In this document: piece by piece, positions 7,578 to 15,242 of the stretch
Layout: each line of letters begins with the position of its first letter
How positions within the stretch are numbered: the stretch's first letter is position 1
Origin: Deltaproteobacteria bacterium
Lineage (GTDB): Bacteria; Desulfobacterota; UBA8473
Reading direction: 5' to 3'
Assembly: GCA_030643245.1 (NCBI GenBank)
Contig: DAOWME010000004.1
Span: 1 to 32,826, forward strand
DNA length: 32,826 bases
Notes under the pieces: generated by a model
Databases searched by the model: none
The model's input: the letters and a program-made list of their open reading frames with translations, nothing else
What the model was told of the DNA's origin: nothing
Program-made: the position numbers and the translations under genes

Positions 7578-8036
7578 ATGTCCGATGATATACTAGAATC
7601 TGTGAAAAGGATAGCGGAACCGGTTGTTACGGCGGAGGGGATGGACCTTGTGGAGGCTGAGTACGGAAATGAAGGAGGGGGACTGACCTTAAGACTTTAT
7701 ATTGATAAGGAAGGAGGAGTAACCTTAGATGATTGTTCCAATATCAGCGGACAGGTTGGTCAATTGATCGAACTTAACGATCTGATGCTGCATCCATATA
7801 CGCTGGAGGTCTCTTCTCCGGGGCTCAATAGGCCTTTGAAAAAGGAAGAAGATTTTGTAAAGTATGAAGGTAAACTCGTCAGGTTGAAGGTACGCAACCC
7901 GGTGGATGGACGGAGGAATTTCAGGGGAAGGCTTTTGGGTTATGAACAAGGAACGGTAACGATAGATGTCGGAGATGAGATTGTCAGTTTGCCTTTCAAT
8001 GAGATAAGAAAAGCCAATTTAGTGCACGAGTTTTGA
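7578..8036 (+). CDS. rimP: Ribosome maturation factor RimP
   Basis: The 152-aa protein of the DUF150 family assists 30S subunit assembly. The N-terminal domain contains ITEPVV-like and GGGLTLRLYIDKEGG segments and the family motif LEVSSPGLNRPLKK (about residues 82-95); the C-terminal half is an SH3-like beta domain. The ATG at 7578 is used; an in-frame TTG two codons earlier (7572) is possible. The Shine-Dalgarno is poor for either. It is the first gene of the rimP-nusA-infB operon and is separated from nusA by a repeat. Confidence 0.95.
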   Translation: MSDDILESVKRIAEPVVTAEGMDLVEAEYGNEGGGLTLRLYIDKEGGVTLDDCSNISGQVGQLIELNDLMLHPYTLEVSSPGLNRPLKKEEDFVKYEGKLVRLKVRNPVDGRRNFRGRLLGYEQGTVTIDVGDEIVSLPFNEIRKANLVHEF

Positions 8037-8096
8037 GCTGGGCCTCGAGGCCCATGCTAAGGGCTTGAGCAAAAACAACTTAACATTTTGACATAC

Positions 8097-8209
8097 CATC
8101 TTCAGGCCATCTTTGCCTGCTTCTCAATCGGAAAATTCTCGAAATAGACGATACTATTCCTGCGGTTTTGCTCAATCGAAGCAGGCAAATCTGACTTAAA
8201 TCTGGGCGT
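8097..8209 (-). repeat. R1 repeat, copy E (core only, within the rimP-nusA gap)
   Basis: This is the R1 core in the same orientation as copy C: CATCTTCAGGCCATCTTTG, then CTCGAAATAG and ACTATTCCTGCGGTTTTG. The AGGGACG ends are absent. The stem arms differ in sequence from other copies yet form a perfect 12-bp pair (TTTGCCTGCTTC at 8112-8123 and GAAGCAGGCAAA at 8178-8189). It lies in the 220-bp gap between rimP and nusA. Confidence 0.8.
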
Positions 8210-8256
8210 CTATTCTGTCAATTTATTTTTGTGCAAAGCTCTAAGGGAGATTTGAA

Positions 8257-9582
8257 ATGATTTCTGACCTAACCCGCATACTGGATGAGGTTGGGAAAGT
8301 CAAGGGTATTGATAAAGATGTTCTTATTGAAGCCTTGGAGGCAGCTGTCCTGTCAGCCGCCAGAAAGAAATTTGGCCCTCACCAGGATGTGGAGGCACAT
8401 TTTAATGAAGAAGTGGGCGAAGTCGAGCTGTTTGAATTTAAGACTGTGGTAAACGAGGTTAGAGACCCGAACCTCGAAATATCTATTGAAGAAGCCGTGG
8501 AGTTAGACCCTGAGGTGGAAATTTCCGATAGCCTTGGTCTAAAGCTGGACATGGGTAAACTCGACAGGGTCTCAGCTCAAATGGCCAAGCAGGTCATAAT
8601 CCAAAAGGTTAGGGATGCCGAACGAGAAAACGTTTACAACGAATACAAAGACCGTAAAACGGAATTGGTTAACGGGATAGTCCATCGTTTCGACAGGGGC
8701 GACATCATCGTTAGTCTGGGAAAAACAGATGCTATACTCCCGGTTAAAGAACAGATACCAAGGGATACCTATCGCCAGGGAGACCGAGTCAAAGCTTATA
8801 TACTTGACGTTCTCAAGTCTTCCAAGACGCCCCAGATCGTCCTTTCAATGACCCACCCAGGGCTCCTTATACAACTTTTCGGGGTTGAGGTCCCTGAGAT
8901 CTATGAAGGGGTGGTGAAGATTAAAGGCGCTGTCAGGGAACCGGGTAATAGAGCTAAAATAGCGGTCTATTCCGAGGATCCGGATGTTGATCCTGTTGGT
9001 GCGTGCGTAGGGATGAGGGGTTCTCGAGTCCGAAGTGTCGTTCAAGAATTGCGCGGGGAGAGGATAGATATAGTACGCTGGAGTGAAGATCCTTCCGAAT
9101 TTGTCTGTAACGCACTAGCCCCGGCAGAGATTTCCGAAGTCATAATCGATGAAGCTACCCGGACAATGGAAGTGATAGTGGCTGATGATCAGTTATCTTT
9201 AGCCATCGGAAAGAGAGGACAAAACGTCCGTCTGGCCGCCAGGCTCACGGGGTGGAGGATAGATGTCAATGGTGAACCCAAGACTACCGAAATATCAGAG
9301 GAGACATACAGGTCACTTATTGATATCCCTGGAATAGGAGATTCAACAGCAAGGGCCTTATGGAACGGCGGATTTTTTACTGCGGGCGACATCGCCGGGG
9401 CAACCACGGAAGAACTTACCAGGATAGAAGGCATCGGTGAGAAGAAAGCCGGTACGTTCAAAAAGGCTGCAGAGGAGTATCTGGAACAAACGGATTCAGA
9501 GAAAATCAACGAGGTTTCGGCAAAAGACGTGTCTGTAACCAATGAGATTGGGGCTGAGGGTGATGATGAAGCAGTGAATTGA
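8257..9582 (+). CDS. nusA: Transcription termination/antitermination factor NusA
   Basis: The 441-aa protein binds RNA polymerase and nascent RNA and modulates pausing, termination and antitermination. Domains in order: the N-terminal polymerase-binding domain (1-130, including the typical ALEAAVLSAARK), an S1 domain (about 135-200), two KH domains (about 230-345, with VGMRG and AIGKRGQNVRLA) and a C-terminal helix-hairpin-helix region (about 350-410, DIPGIGDSTA and IEGIGEKKA). The start follows GGGAG. The YlxR gene often found between nusA and infB is absent. Confidence 0.98.
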   Translation: MISDLTRILDEVGKVKGIDKDVLIEALEAAVLSAARKKFGPHQDVEAHFNEEVGEVELFEFKTVVNEVRDPNLEISIEEAVELDPEVEISDSLGLKLDMGKLDRVSAQMAKQVIIQKVRDAERENVYNEYKDRKTELVNGIVHRFDRGDIIVSLGKTDAILPVKEQIPRDTYRQGDRVKAYILDVLKSSKTPQIVLSMTHPGLLIQLFGVEVPEIYEGVVKIKGAVREPGNRAKIAVYSEDPDVDPVGACVGMRGSRVRSVVQELRGERIDIVRWSEDPSEFVCNALAPAEISEVIIDEATRTMEVIVADDQLSLAIGKRGQNVRLAARLTGWRIDVNGEPKTTEISEETYRSLIDIPGIGDSTARALWNGGFFTAGDIAGATTEELTRIEGIGEKKAGTFKKAAEEYLEQTDSEKINEVSAKDVSVTNEIGAEGDDEAVN

Positions 9583-9617
9583 TTTATGGGGGAGTGATTA
9601 CCTTCTGGGGGAACGTA

Positions 9618-12089
9618 ATGGTTAGGGTTTATGAGTTGGGAAAAGAGCTGGAAATAACAAATAGTAAACTCATCGTCGAGATGGAGAAGCTGGGCATCTC
9701 GGTCAAGAGTCATATGAGTTCCATTAAAGAGGGAGACCTGCCGCGAATCAGAAGTCGTCTTTCTACAAGCAAGACCCATGAGGTTACTGAAAAACGGGTA
9801 AAGACAACTATTATACGGAGAAGGATAAAAAAGATAGAACCGGAAGTCAAACCCGTTGAGACCAAAGTGAAAGCGGGGAAGTTGCCGGAGGTTGAGAAAG
9901 CTCCGCTGGAGAAAGAGAAAGAGAGAAGAGAGCCTTCAGTAGATAAAGAAAGACCCTCTCCATTGGCGGCCCCGGAAAAGGTGGTTGAGAAAAAGGAAGG
10001 GCCTGTTAAGGATGTTGAAAGGATAGAAGCCAAACAGGGGAAAGATGTGTCTAAGCCCGCATCCATCACGGCCAGGCAGAGGGAGGACACGAAACCTCTG
10101 AAAGAACCGGTGGAAGCTAAGCCGGATAAGGTAAAGCCTGGCAAGCCAACGAAGAAAGAGGTCAAAGCGGCGGTAGAGGACAGGTTACCCAAGAAGGTGC
10201 CTTACAAGAAACAAGAGGGCAGGACGAAAGTCTTCTATGGAAGGGGGAAAAATCGTCGTGTGCCAACTAGACTCCGGGGAGAGAAGAAGGCACATCCCAG
10301 GAAGGTGGAAAGAAAGACCGAGATCACTGTCTCAAAGGCAATTAAGAGGAAGATAAAGATCCTGGAGACCGTAACGGTTGGCGAATTGGGAAAGAGGATG
10401 GGCGTTAAGGTAGGTGAAGTGATAAAGAAGTTACTGGACTTTGGAATGGTGGCAACCATTAATCATCCGCTCGATATTGACACAGCCTCGCTAGTCGCCG
10501 GTGAGTTTTCTTATGTAATTGAGAGTACCTCTTTTGAAGAAGAGATTTTGGAGAGGAGGGAAGACGCTCCTGAGGAATTGGTCCAGAGACCACCCGTAGT
10601 TACGGTTATGGGGCATGTGGATCATGGTAAAACATCTCTCTTGGACGCCATTCGCAAGACCAATGTCATGGGAACGGAAGCTGGGGGCATTACACAGCAT
10701 ATGGGTGCATATCGCGTAAGCCTTCCCAAAGGGGATGTGGTCTTTTTAGATACACCAGGTCATGAGGCCTTCACTGCAATGAGGGCCCGGGGGGCACATG
10801 TAACTGATATTGTAATCCTGGTGGTTGCGGCTGATGACGGTGTTATGTCCCAGACTATTGAAGCGATAAACCATGCAAAGGCTGCCGGCGTAACATTGAT
10901 GGTAGCCATTAACAAGATTGACAAACCCAACGCCGATATCAAGAGAGTCAGGGCGAGCCTCATGGAGTATGGACTGGTCCCGGAAGAGCTGGGAGGAGAC
11001 ACGATCTTTGTGGAGGTTTCCGCCAAGAAAAAGCAAGGTATAAATGATCTTTTGGAACTTGTTCTATTACAGGCCGAAATGTTGGAGCTAAAGGCCAACC
11101 CTAACAAGCCGGCCCGGGGAGTGGTTATCGAGGCAAGATTAGATAAAGGTCGAGGGCCGGTGGCCACTGTGCTCGTTCAAGAGGGCACGTTAAAAACAGG
11201 TGATCCATTTGTAGTGGGATCGACTTTCGGGAAAATAAGGACCCTGATCAACGAAGGGGGAGAGACGGCAGCACATGCCGGCCCGGCCATGCCTATAGAA
11301 GTCGTTGGACTCTCCGGAGTCCCCGAGGCAGGGGATAGCCTCGTAGTTATCGATGATGAGAAGAAGGCAAGACAAGTGTCAATGTTCAGGCAGCAAAAGA
11401 AGAGGGAAGCTGGACTTGTCAAGACGAGAAAAATAACTTTAGAGGAACTCCATGATAGGATTCAAGAGGGAGAGGTAAAAGAGCTAAACACAATTATCAA
11501 GGCAGATGTTCAAGGCTCTATCGATGCTCTCCTCAAAGCATTACATAACCTGGGCACTGATCTCATAAAGGTCAACGTTATTCATGCCTCGGTTGGTACC
11601 GTAGTTGAGTCCGATGTAATGTTGGCCTCTGCATCAGACGCAATCATCATAGGCTTTAATGTTAAACCGGACCCAAAGGTGCGGCAGGTAGCCGAACAGG
11701 AAAAGGTCAGTATCAGGACTTACAGTATCATATATGATATGATTTCCGATGTGAGAAAGGCCATGGAAGGCTTATTGGAGCCTGTATTCAACGAAAAGGT
11801 ACTGGGAAGGGCGGAGGTAAGGGACACATTCAAGATATCGAAGGTTGGAACCATAGCCGGCAGTTTTGTTCTTGATGGAAAGATAGTAAGATCGGAAAAT
11901 ATACGCTTGTTGCGAGACAATGTAATCATTCATGATGGAAAGATGTCTTCATTGAAGCGGTTTAAGGACGACGTAAACGAGGTCCTATCAGGTTATGAAT
12001 GTGGGATAGGAATAGATAGTTTTAATGATTTGAAAATTGATGATATTATCGAGTCCTATACCTACGAGGAGATTGCACCAACTTTGTGA
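9618..12089 (+). CDS. infB: Translation initiation factor IF-2
   Basis: The 823-aa GTPase brings initiator tRNA to the ribosome. The ATG at 9618 is preferred because GGGGGA lies just upstream and the protein then opens MVRVYELGKELEI, the usual IF-2 start; an upstream in-frame TTG at 9579 would add 13 unlikely residues. An N-terminal IF2_N domain (1-50) is followed by a long Lys/Glu/Pro-rich linker (about 55-240) and a second IF2_N segment. The G domain has GHVDHGKT (332-339), DTPGH, NKID and a SAKK motif. C-terminal IF-2 domains run to the end. No truncation. Confidence 0.98.
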   Translation: MVRVYELGKELEITNSKLIVEMEKLGISVKSHMSSIKEGDLPRIRSRLSTSKTHEVTEKRVKTTIIRRRIKKIEPEVKPVETKVKAGKLPEVEKAPLEKEKERREPSVDKERPSPLAAPEKVVEKKEGPVKDVERIEAKQGKDVSKPASITARQREDTKPLKEPVEAKPDKVKPGKPTKKEVKAAVEDRLPKKVPYKKQEGRTKVFYGRGKNRRVPTRLRGEKKAHPRKVERKTEITVSKAIKRKIKILETVTVGELGKRMGVKVGEVIKKLLDFGMVATINHPLDIDTASLVAGEFSYVIESTSFEEEILERREDAPEELVQRPPVVTVMGHVDHGKTSLLDAIRKTNVMGTEAGGITQHMGAYRVSLPKGDVVFLDTPGHEAFTAMRARGAHVTDIVILVVAADDGVMSQTIEAINHAKAAGVTLMVAINKIDKPNADIKRVRASLMEYGLVPEELGGDTIFVEVSAKKKQGINDLLELVLLQAEMLELKANPNKPARGVVIEARLDKGRGPVATVLVQEGTLKTGDPFVVGSTFGKIRTLINEGGETAAHAGPAMPIEVVGLSGVPEAGDSLVVIDDEKKARQVSMFRQQKKREAGLVKTRKITLEELHDRIQEGEVKELNTIIKADVQGSIDALLKALHNLGTDLIKVNVIHASVGTVVESDVMLASASDAIIIGFNVKPDPKVRQVAEQEKVSIRTYSIIYDMISDVRKAMEGLLEPVFNEKVLGRAEVRDTFKISKVGTIAGSFVLDGKIVRSENIRLLRDNVIIHDGKMSSLKRFKDDVNEVLSGYECGIGIDSFNDLKIDDIIESYTYEEIAPTL

Positions 12090-12121
12090 GGTGGGGCCAA
12101 ATTGTTCCGTAAGTCTTTGAG

Positions 12122-12409
12122 ATGGTTATCGGTATTTGCCAGCTTGATTGTCGTATACACAACAACCTCTCCCTCAAAGGGAAACGCCGGGTGTTGAGAA
12201 AAGTCCTTGATAGGGTTAAAGCAAAGTTCAACGTATCCATAGCTGAAGTGGGTGACAATGACAAGTGGCAAAGATCCCGAGTGGGGTTTTGTCTGGTCGG
12301 TAATGAGAGGAGATATATTAATTCTTCTTTAGATAGGATCATTAACTTTATTGATGGACTGGGCATTATGGAGATACTAGATTCGGAGATAGAGATACTC
12401 GACTGTTGA
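12122..12409 (+). CDS. DUF503 / YlxP-like protein
   Basis: The 95-aa protein has the DUF503 pattern: a beta strand GICQLDCRIH, then SLKGKRRVLRKVLDRVKAKFN and the conserved VAEVGDND-like segment (here IAEVGDNDKWQ), ending with the acidic strand EILDSEIEIL. The family often sits between infB and rbfA and is suspected of a role in ribosome maturation, but its activity is not established. It starts 32 bases after infB within the same operon. The Shine-Dalgarno is weak. Confidence 0.88.
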   Translation: MVIGICQLDCRIHNNLSLKGKRRVLRKVLDRVKAKFNVSIAEVGDNDKWQRSRVGFCLVGNERRYINSSLDRIINFIDGLGIMEILDSEIEILDC

Positions 12410-12463
12410 CAGACGGTTACTCCCTTTTTGAGATATTTCTAAGGAAAAGGCTGGGGATCAGTC

Positions 12464-12817
12464 ATGGATTACAAAAGGGCCGATAGGGTTTCTGACTTAC
12501 TTAAGAAAGAGATCGCTGAGATGTTATTCAGAGAGATTAAAGACCCGAGGATCGGTTTTGTGACGATTACCGGTGTTAAGGTAAGTAATGACCTCCGTTT
12601 CGCGAAGGTATTCTTCAGTCTTGTTGGGACTCATGAAGAATTGGAGGAGACTACTGCGGGTCTCAATAGTGCATCCAGTTTCATTAAGAAGAAGTTGGGG
12701 AAGAGGCTTAGGATGCGTCACATCCCTGATATTGTCTTCAAGTTTGACAATTCTTTGGAATATGGAAGCCATATCGATAGTATCCTAAGGGATTTAAACA
12801 AAACTGTTCAGGACTGA
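12464..12817 (+). CDS. rbfA: Ribosome-binding factor A
   Basis: The 117-aa KH-type protein promotes late 30S maturation by acting on the 5' helix of 16S rRNA. It carries the family features: RVSDLLKKEIAEML at the start, DPRIGFVTITGVKVSNDLR, and the C-terminal signature RMRHIPDIVFKFDNSLEYG (about 83-101). It is a compact version with little C-terminal extension. nrnA begins four bases after its stop codon. Confidence 0.97.
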   Translation: MDYKRADRVSDLLKKEIAEMLFREIKDPRIGFVTITGVKVSNDLRFAKVFFSLVGTHEELEETTAGLNSASSFIKKKLGKRLRMRHIPDIVFKFDNSLEYGSHIDSILRDLNKTVQD

Positions 12818-12821
12818 TGGG

Positions 12822-13790
12822 ATGGAAAGAGAGATAATCGAAGAGATAAGAAATAAAAGCGTATTCCTGATCGCATCCCATATCCGTCCGGAAGGGGACG
12901 CCATAGGTTCGGCGTTAGCCCTGGCGATTTCCTTAAATAATATGGGGAAGGAAGTAACCGTCTTCAACCAGGACCCAATCCCTCGGAACTTACAGTTCCT
13001 TCCCATGAGTACTGAGATTGTTCATGAGATAGATGATTCCTTTCATTATGATGTTGCCCTTGTGTTAGACTGTGGTGATTTGGACAGAGTGGGAAACGTA
13101 GCAGAAAAGATAAGACGGACAGGGAAAATAATAAACATAGATCACCATAAAACCAATAGCGGGTTCGGTGATTTAAGGTTGATTAATACGTACAAGAGCT
13201 CTACAGGAGAGATCTTGTACGATCTCTTGCAGGAAATCCCCATTCCCATTACATACGAGATCGCCGTCAACATCTACACGGCCATATTGACGGATACCGG
13301 TGCTTTTTGCCATTCCAATACTACTGCCAGGACCTTTCAGATTGCGGGCGAGTTGGTGACCAGAGGCGTCAACCCTTCCACAGTGGCTGAGGAAATCTAT
13401 GAGAGACAGTCAGTGTCCAGACTTAGATTGTTAGCGTTGGTGCTAAATACATTGGAGATCTCAGACCATGGAAAGGTGGGCTCCGTCGTGGTTTTGTCTT
13501 CAATGTTGGAAAGGGTTGGGGCTACCCCGGATCTCGGAGAGAACATGGTGGATTACCCAAGATCCATTGAGGGCGTGCGGGTGGCTGTGCTGTTCAGGGA
13601 GGTTTCGAAAGACCAATACAGGATAAGCCTTCGGTCAGATGGATGTATTGATGTTGCTGATATTGCAAAGGAATTCGGTGGAGGTGGGCATCCTCGTGCT
13701 TCCGGTTGTGGTGTCAAGGGTAGTCTTCCGGAGGTTAAGGATAAGGTTTTCCCTGCTATTAGGAGAAGGCTGATCGGGTCTCTTGAGTGA
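12822..13790 (+). CDS. nrnA: DHH/DHHA1 phosphoesterase, NrnA-type oligoribonuclease / pAp phosphatase
   Basis: The 322-aa protein has the DHH motifs ASHIRPEGDAIGS (H20, D26), LDCGD (D83) and IDHH (D107-H109), and a C-terminal DHHA1 domain with FGGGGHPRASG (about 286-296). NrnA proteins remove 2-5-nt RNA fragments and dephosphorylate pAp, which fits a position between ribosome/RNA genes and upstream of pnp. The start follows rbfA by four bases, and the stop overlaps the truB start. The family is certain; the exact substrate preference is inferred. Confidence 0.93.
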   Translation: MEREIIEEIRNKSVFLIASHIRPEGDAIGSALALAISLNNMGKEVTVFNQDPIPRNLQFLPMSTEIVHEIDDSFHYDVALVLDCGDLDRVGNVAEKIRRTGKIINIDHHKTNSGFGDLRLINTYKSSTGEILYDLLQEIPIPITYEIAVNIYTAILTDTGAFCHSNTTARTFQIAGELVTRGVNPSTVAEEIYERQSVSRLRLLALVLNTLEISDHGKVGSVVVLSSMLERVGATPDLGENMVDYPRSIEGVRVAVLFREVSKDQYRISLRSDGCIDVADIAKEFGGGGHPRASGCGVKGSLPEVKDKVFPAIRRRLIGSLE

Positions 13791-14722
13791 ATGGTGTTTT
13801 GGTAACAGACAAACCGCCCGGCATCACTTCTCATGATGTGGTGGAGAGGGTAAAGAGGGTCCTTAATGTCAAGAAAGCGGGGCATACAGGTACGTTGGAC
13901 CCTTTGGCCACGGGTGTTCTACCTGTTTGCATAAATCAAGCGACGAAGATAGTACAGTTTCTCATAAATGACGACAAAGAATATAGAGCAACCCTGAGGT
14001 TGGGTATAGAGACAGACACCCAGGACATGACCGGTAAAATTATTAGGGAGTCTGACCGGATTCCGGAAGATCACGGTAAGATAGTTGACGCCTTTAACGC
14101 TTTCACGGGTAATATTAAGCAAAAACCGCCGCCATTCTCAGCCTTGAAATACAGGGGCATTCCCCTCTACAAGTGGGCTAGAAGAGGCATACACGTCGAC
14201 ACTCCGGAGAGGGGAATAACCATCTCCAAAATAAATATTTTCAGGATTGATCTGCCTAGTGTGTGGTTTGAGGTGTTCTGCTCCAAGGGTACGTATATCA
14301 GGACATTGTGTTCGGACATAGGGAACAGACTGGGCTGCGGAGCCCATCTGGTTGAACTGAGAAGAACAAGGAGTGGAATATTTTGTACCGGTGAATGTCA
14401 TTCACTGGAAAGTATAGAAGACCTGGCCAAAAAGGGAATTGTTGAAGACATGATAATCCCGATGGATAGGGCCTTGATTAACCTACCTCGAATAAGGGTG
14501 GATGAGAACTTGGCAAGAAGGATCAGACATGGTAGCCAGATTCTTTTCAGGGACCTAAAAGACGTTTCTTTGTCCCGTTATAGAGCGGGACAGAAAATAA
14601 GGATCAATTCCTTCAAGGATGACTTGATCGCCGTGGCAGAGCTTCTGACGGATTACCCCTTAACCGAGGATAAGCGTGGAGGGGATATGTTTTGTAAATT
14701 GATTCGAGTCTTTAATGCATGA
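13787..14722 (+). CDS. truB: tRNA pseudouridine(55) synthase TruB
   Basis: The 311-aa enzyme makes pseudouridine 55 in the T loop of tRNAs. The catalytic aspartate is D38 in GHTGTLDPLATG, the N-terminus NGVLVTDKPPGITSHD is typical, and the C-terminal part (about 225-311) is the PUA-like RNA-binding domain. The start is GTG, overlapping the last codons of nrnA by four bases, implying translational coupling. A repeat follows it. Confidence 0.97.
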   Translation: MNGVLVTDKPPGITSHDVVERVKRVLNVKKAGHTGTLDPLATGVLPVCINQATKIVQFLINDDKEYRATLRLGIETDTQDMTGKIIRESDRIPEDHGKIVDAFNAFTGNIKQKPPPFSALKYRGIPLYKWARRGIHVDTPERGITISKINIFRIDLPSVWFEVFCSKGTYIRTLCSDIGNRLGCGAHLVELRRTRSGIFCTGECHSLESIEDLAKKGIVEDMIIPMDRALINLPRIRVDENLARRIRHGSQILFRDLKDVSLSRYRAGQKIRINSFKDDLIAVAELLTDYPLTEDKRGGDMFCKLIRVFNA

Positions 14723-14760
14723 GGAATAATTAGATTTGCTGATGTGTCAAGGCACTTATT

Positions 14761-14905
14761 TAGTGTCTGAACGAAAACTAGGATTTTTCGTCAAGTTCAA
14801 GGAAGATCAAAATTTTAACTGCTGGAATATATTGAACATTTCGAGGATTAAAATTTTTATCTGACGCAGAGATTGGCGAAAAAGACAGTTTTCGTTCGGG
14901 CACTA
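14761..14905 (+). repeat. R2 MITE-like element between truB and rpsO
   Basis: The 145-bp element has inverted ends: left TAGTGTCTGAACGAAAACT, right read in reverse TAGTGCCCGAACGAAAACT (17 of 19 identical). Subterminal blocks also pair imperfectly (ATTTTTCGTCAA with TTGGCGAAAAA), so the whole element can fold back. It encodes nothing. It accounts for most of the 242-bp gap inside the operon. Confidence 0.85.
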
Positions 14906-14964
14906 TTTACAAAGAAAGAACTGTGCGGCAGTCAGACAATTTCGGGAAGGGGGTAAGGGGGATA

Positions 14965-15231
14965 ATGTTAGATACTGACAAAAAGCGAGCAGTGATTGGA
15001 GAATTCAGGGTTCATGATACTGATACAGGATCTCCGGAGGTCCAGATCGCCTTGTTGAGTGAAAGGATAAAGTATCTTACTGAGCATTTCAAGGTACACA
15101 AGAAGGACCATCATTCACGTAGAGGGTTGTTGAAACTTGTAAGCCAGAGAAGGCGGCTTTTGAATTATCTGATGAAGAACGATGTCGGCCGGTATCGGGA
15201 TGTCATCAAGAGACTTGGCATAAGAAAATGA
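14965..15231 (+). CDS. rpsO: 30S ribosomal protein S15
   Basis: The 88-aa protein binds the central domain of 16S rRNA. It has the expected motifs TGSPEVQIALLSERI, the HHSRRGLLKLVSQRRRLLNYL signature split over residues 46-66, and a C-terminal RLGIRK. The ATG at 14965 is preceded by AAGGGGGA and gives standard length; an upstream in-frame ATG at 14923 would add 14 atypical residues. It is followed 11 bases later by pnp, the usual rpsO-pnp pair. Confidence 0.98.
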   Translation: MLDTDKKRAVIGEFRVHDTDTGSPEVQIALLSERIKYLTEHFKVHKKDHHSRRGLLKLVSQRRRLLNYLMKNDVGRYRDVIKRLGIRK

Positions 15232-15242
15232 GGGAGATATAA

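Noticed and set aside
9189..10459. Minus-strand open frames opposite nusA and infB
   Set aside because: The Ser/Thr/Phe-rich products are the antisense of Lys/Glu-rich coding sequence; no motif or start signal supports them.
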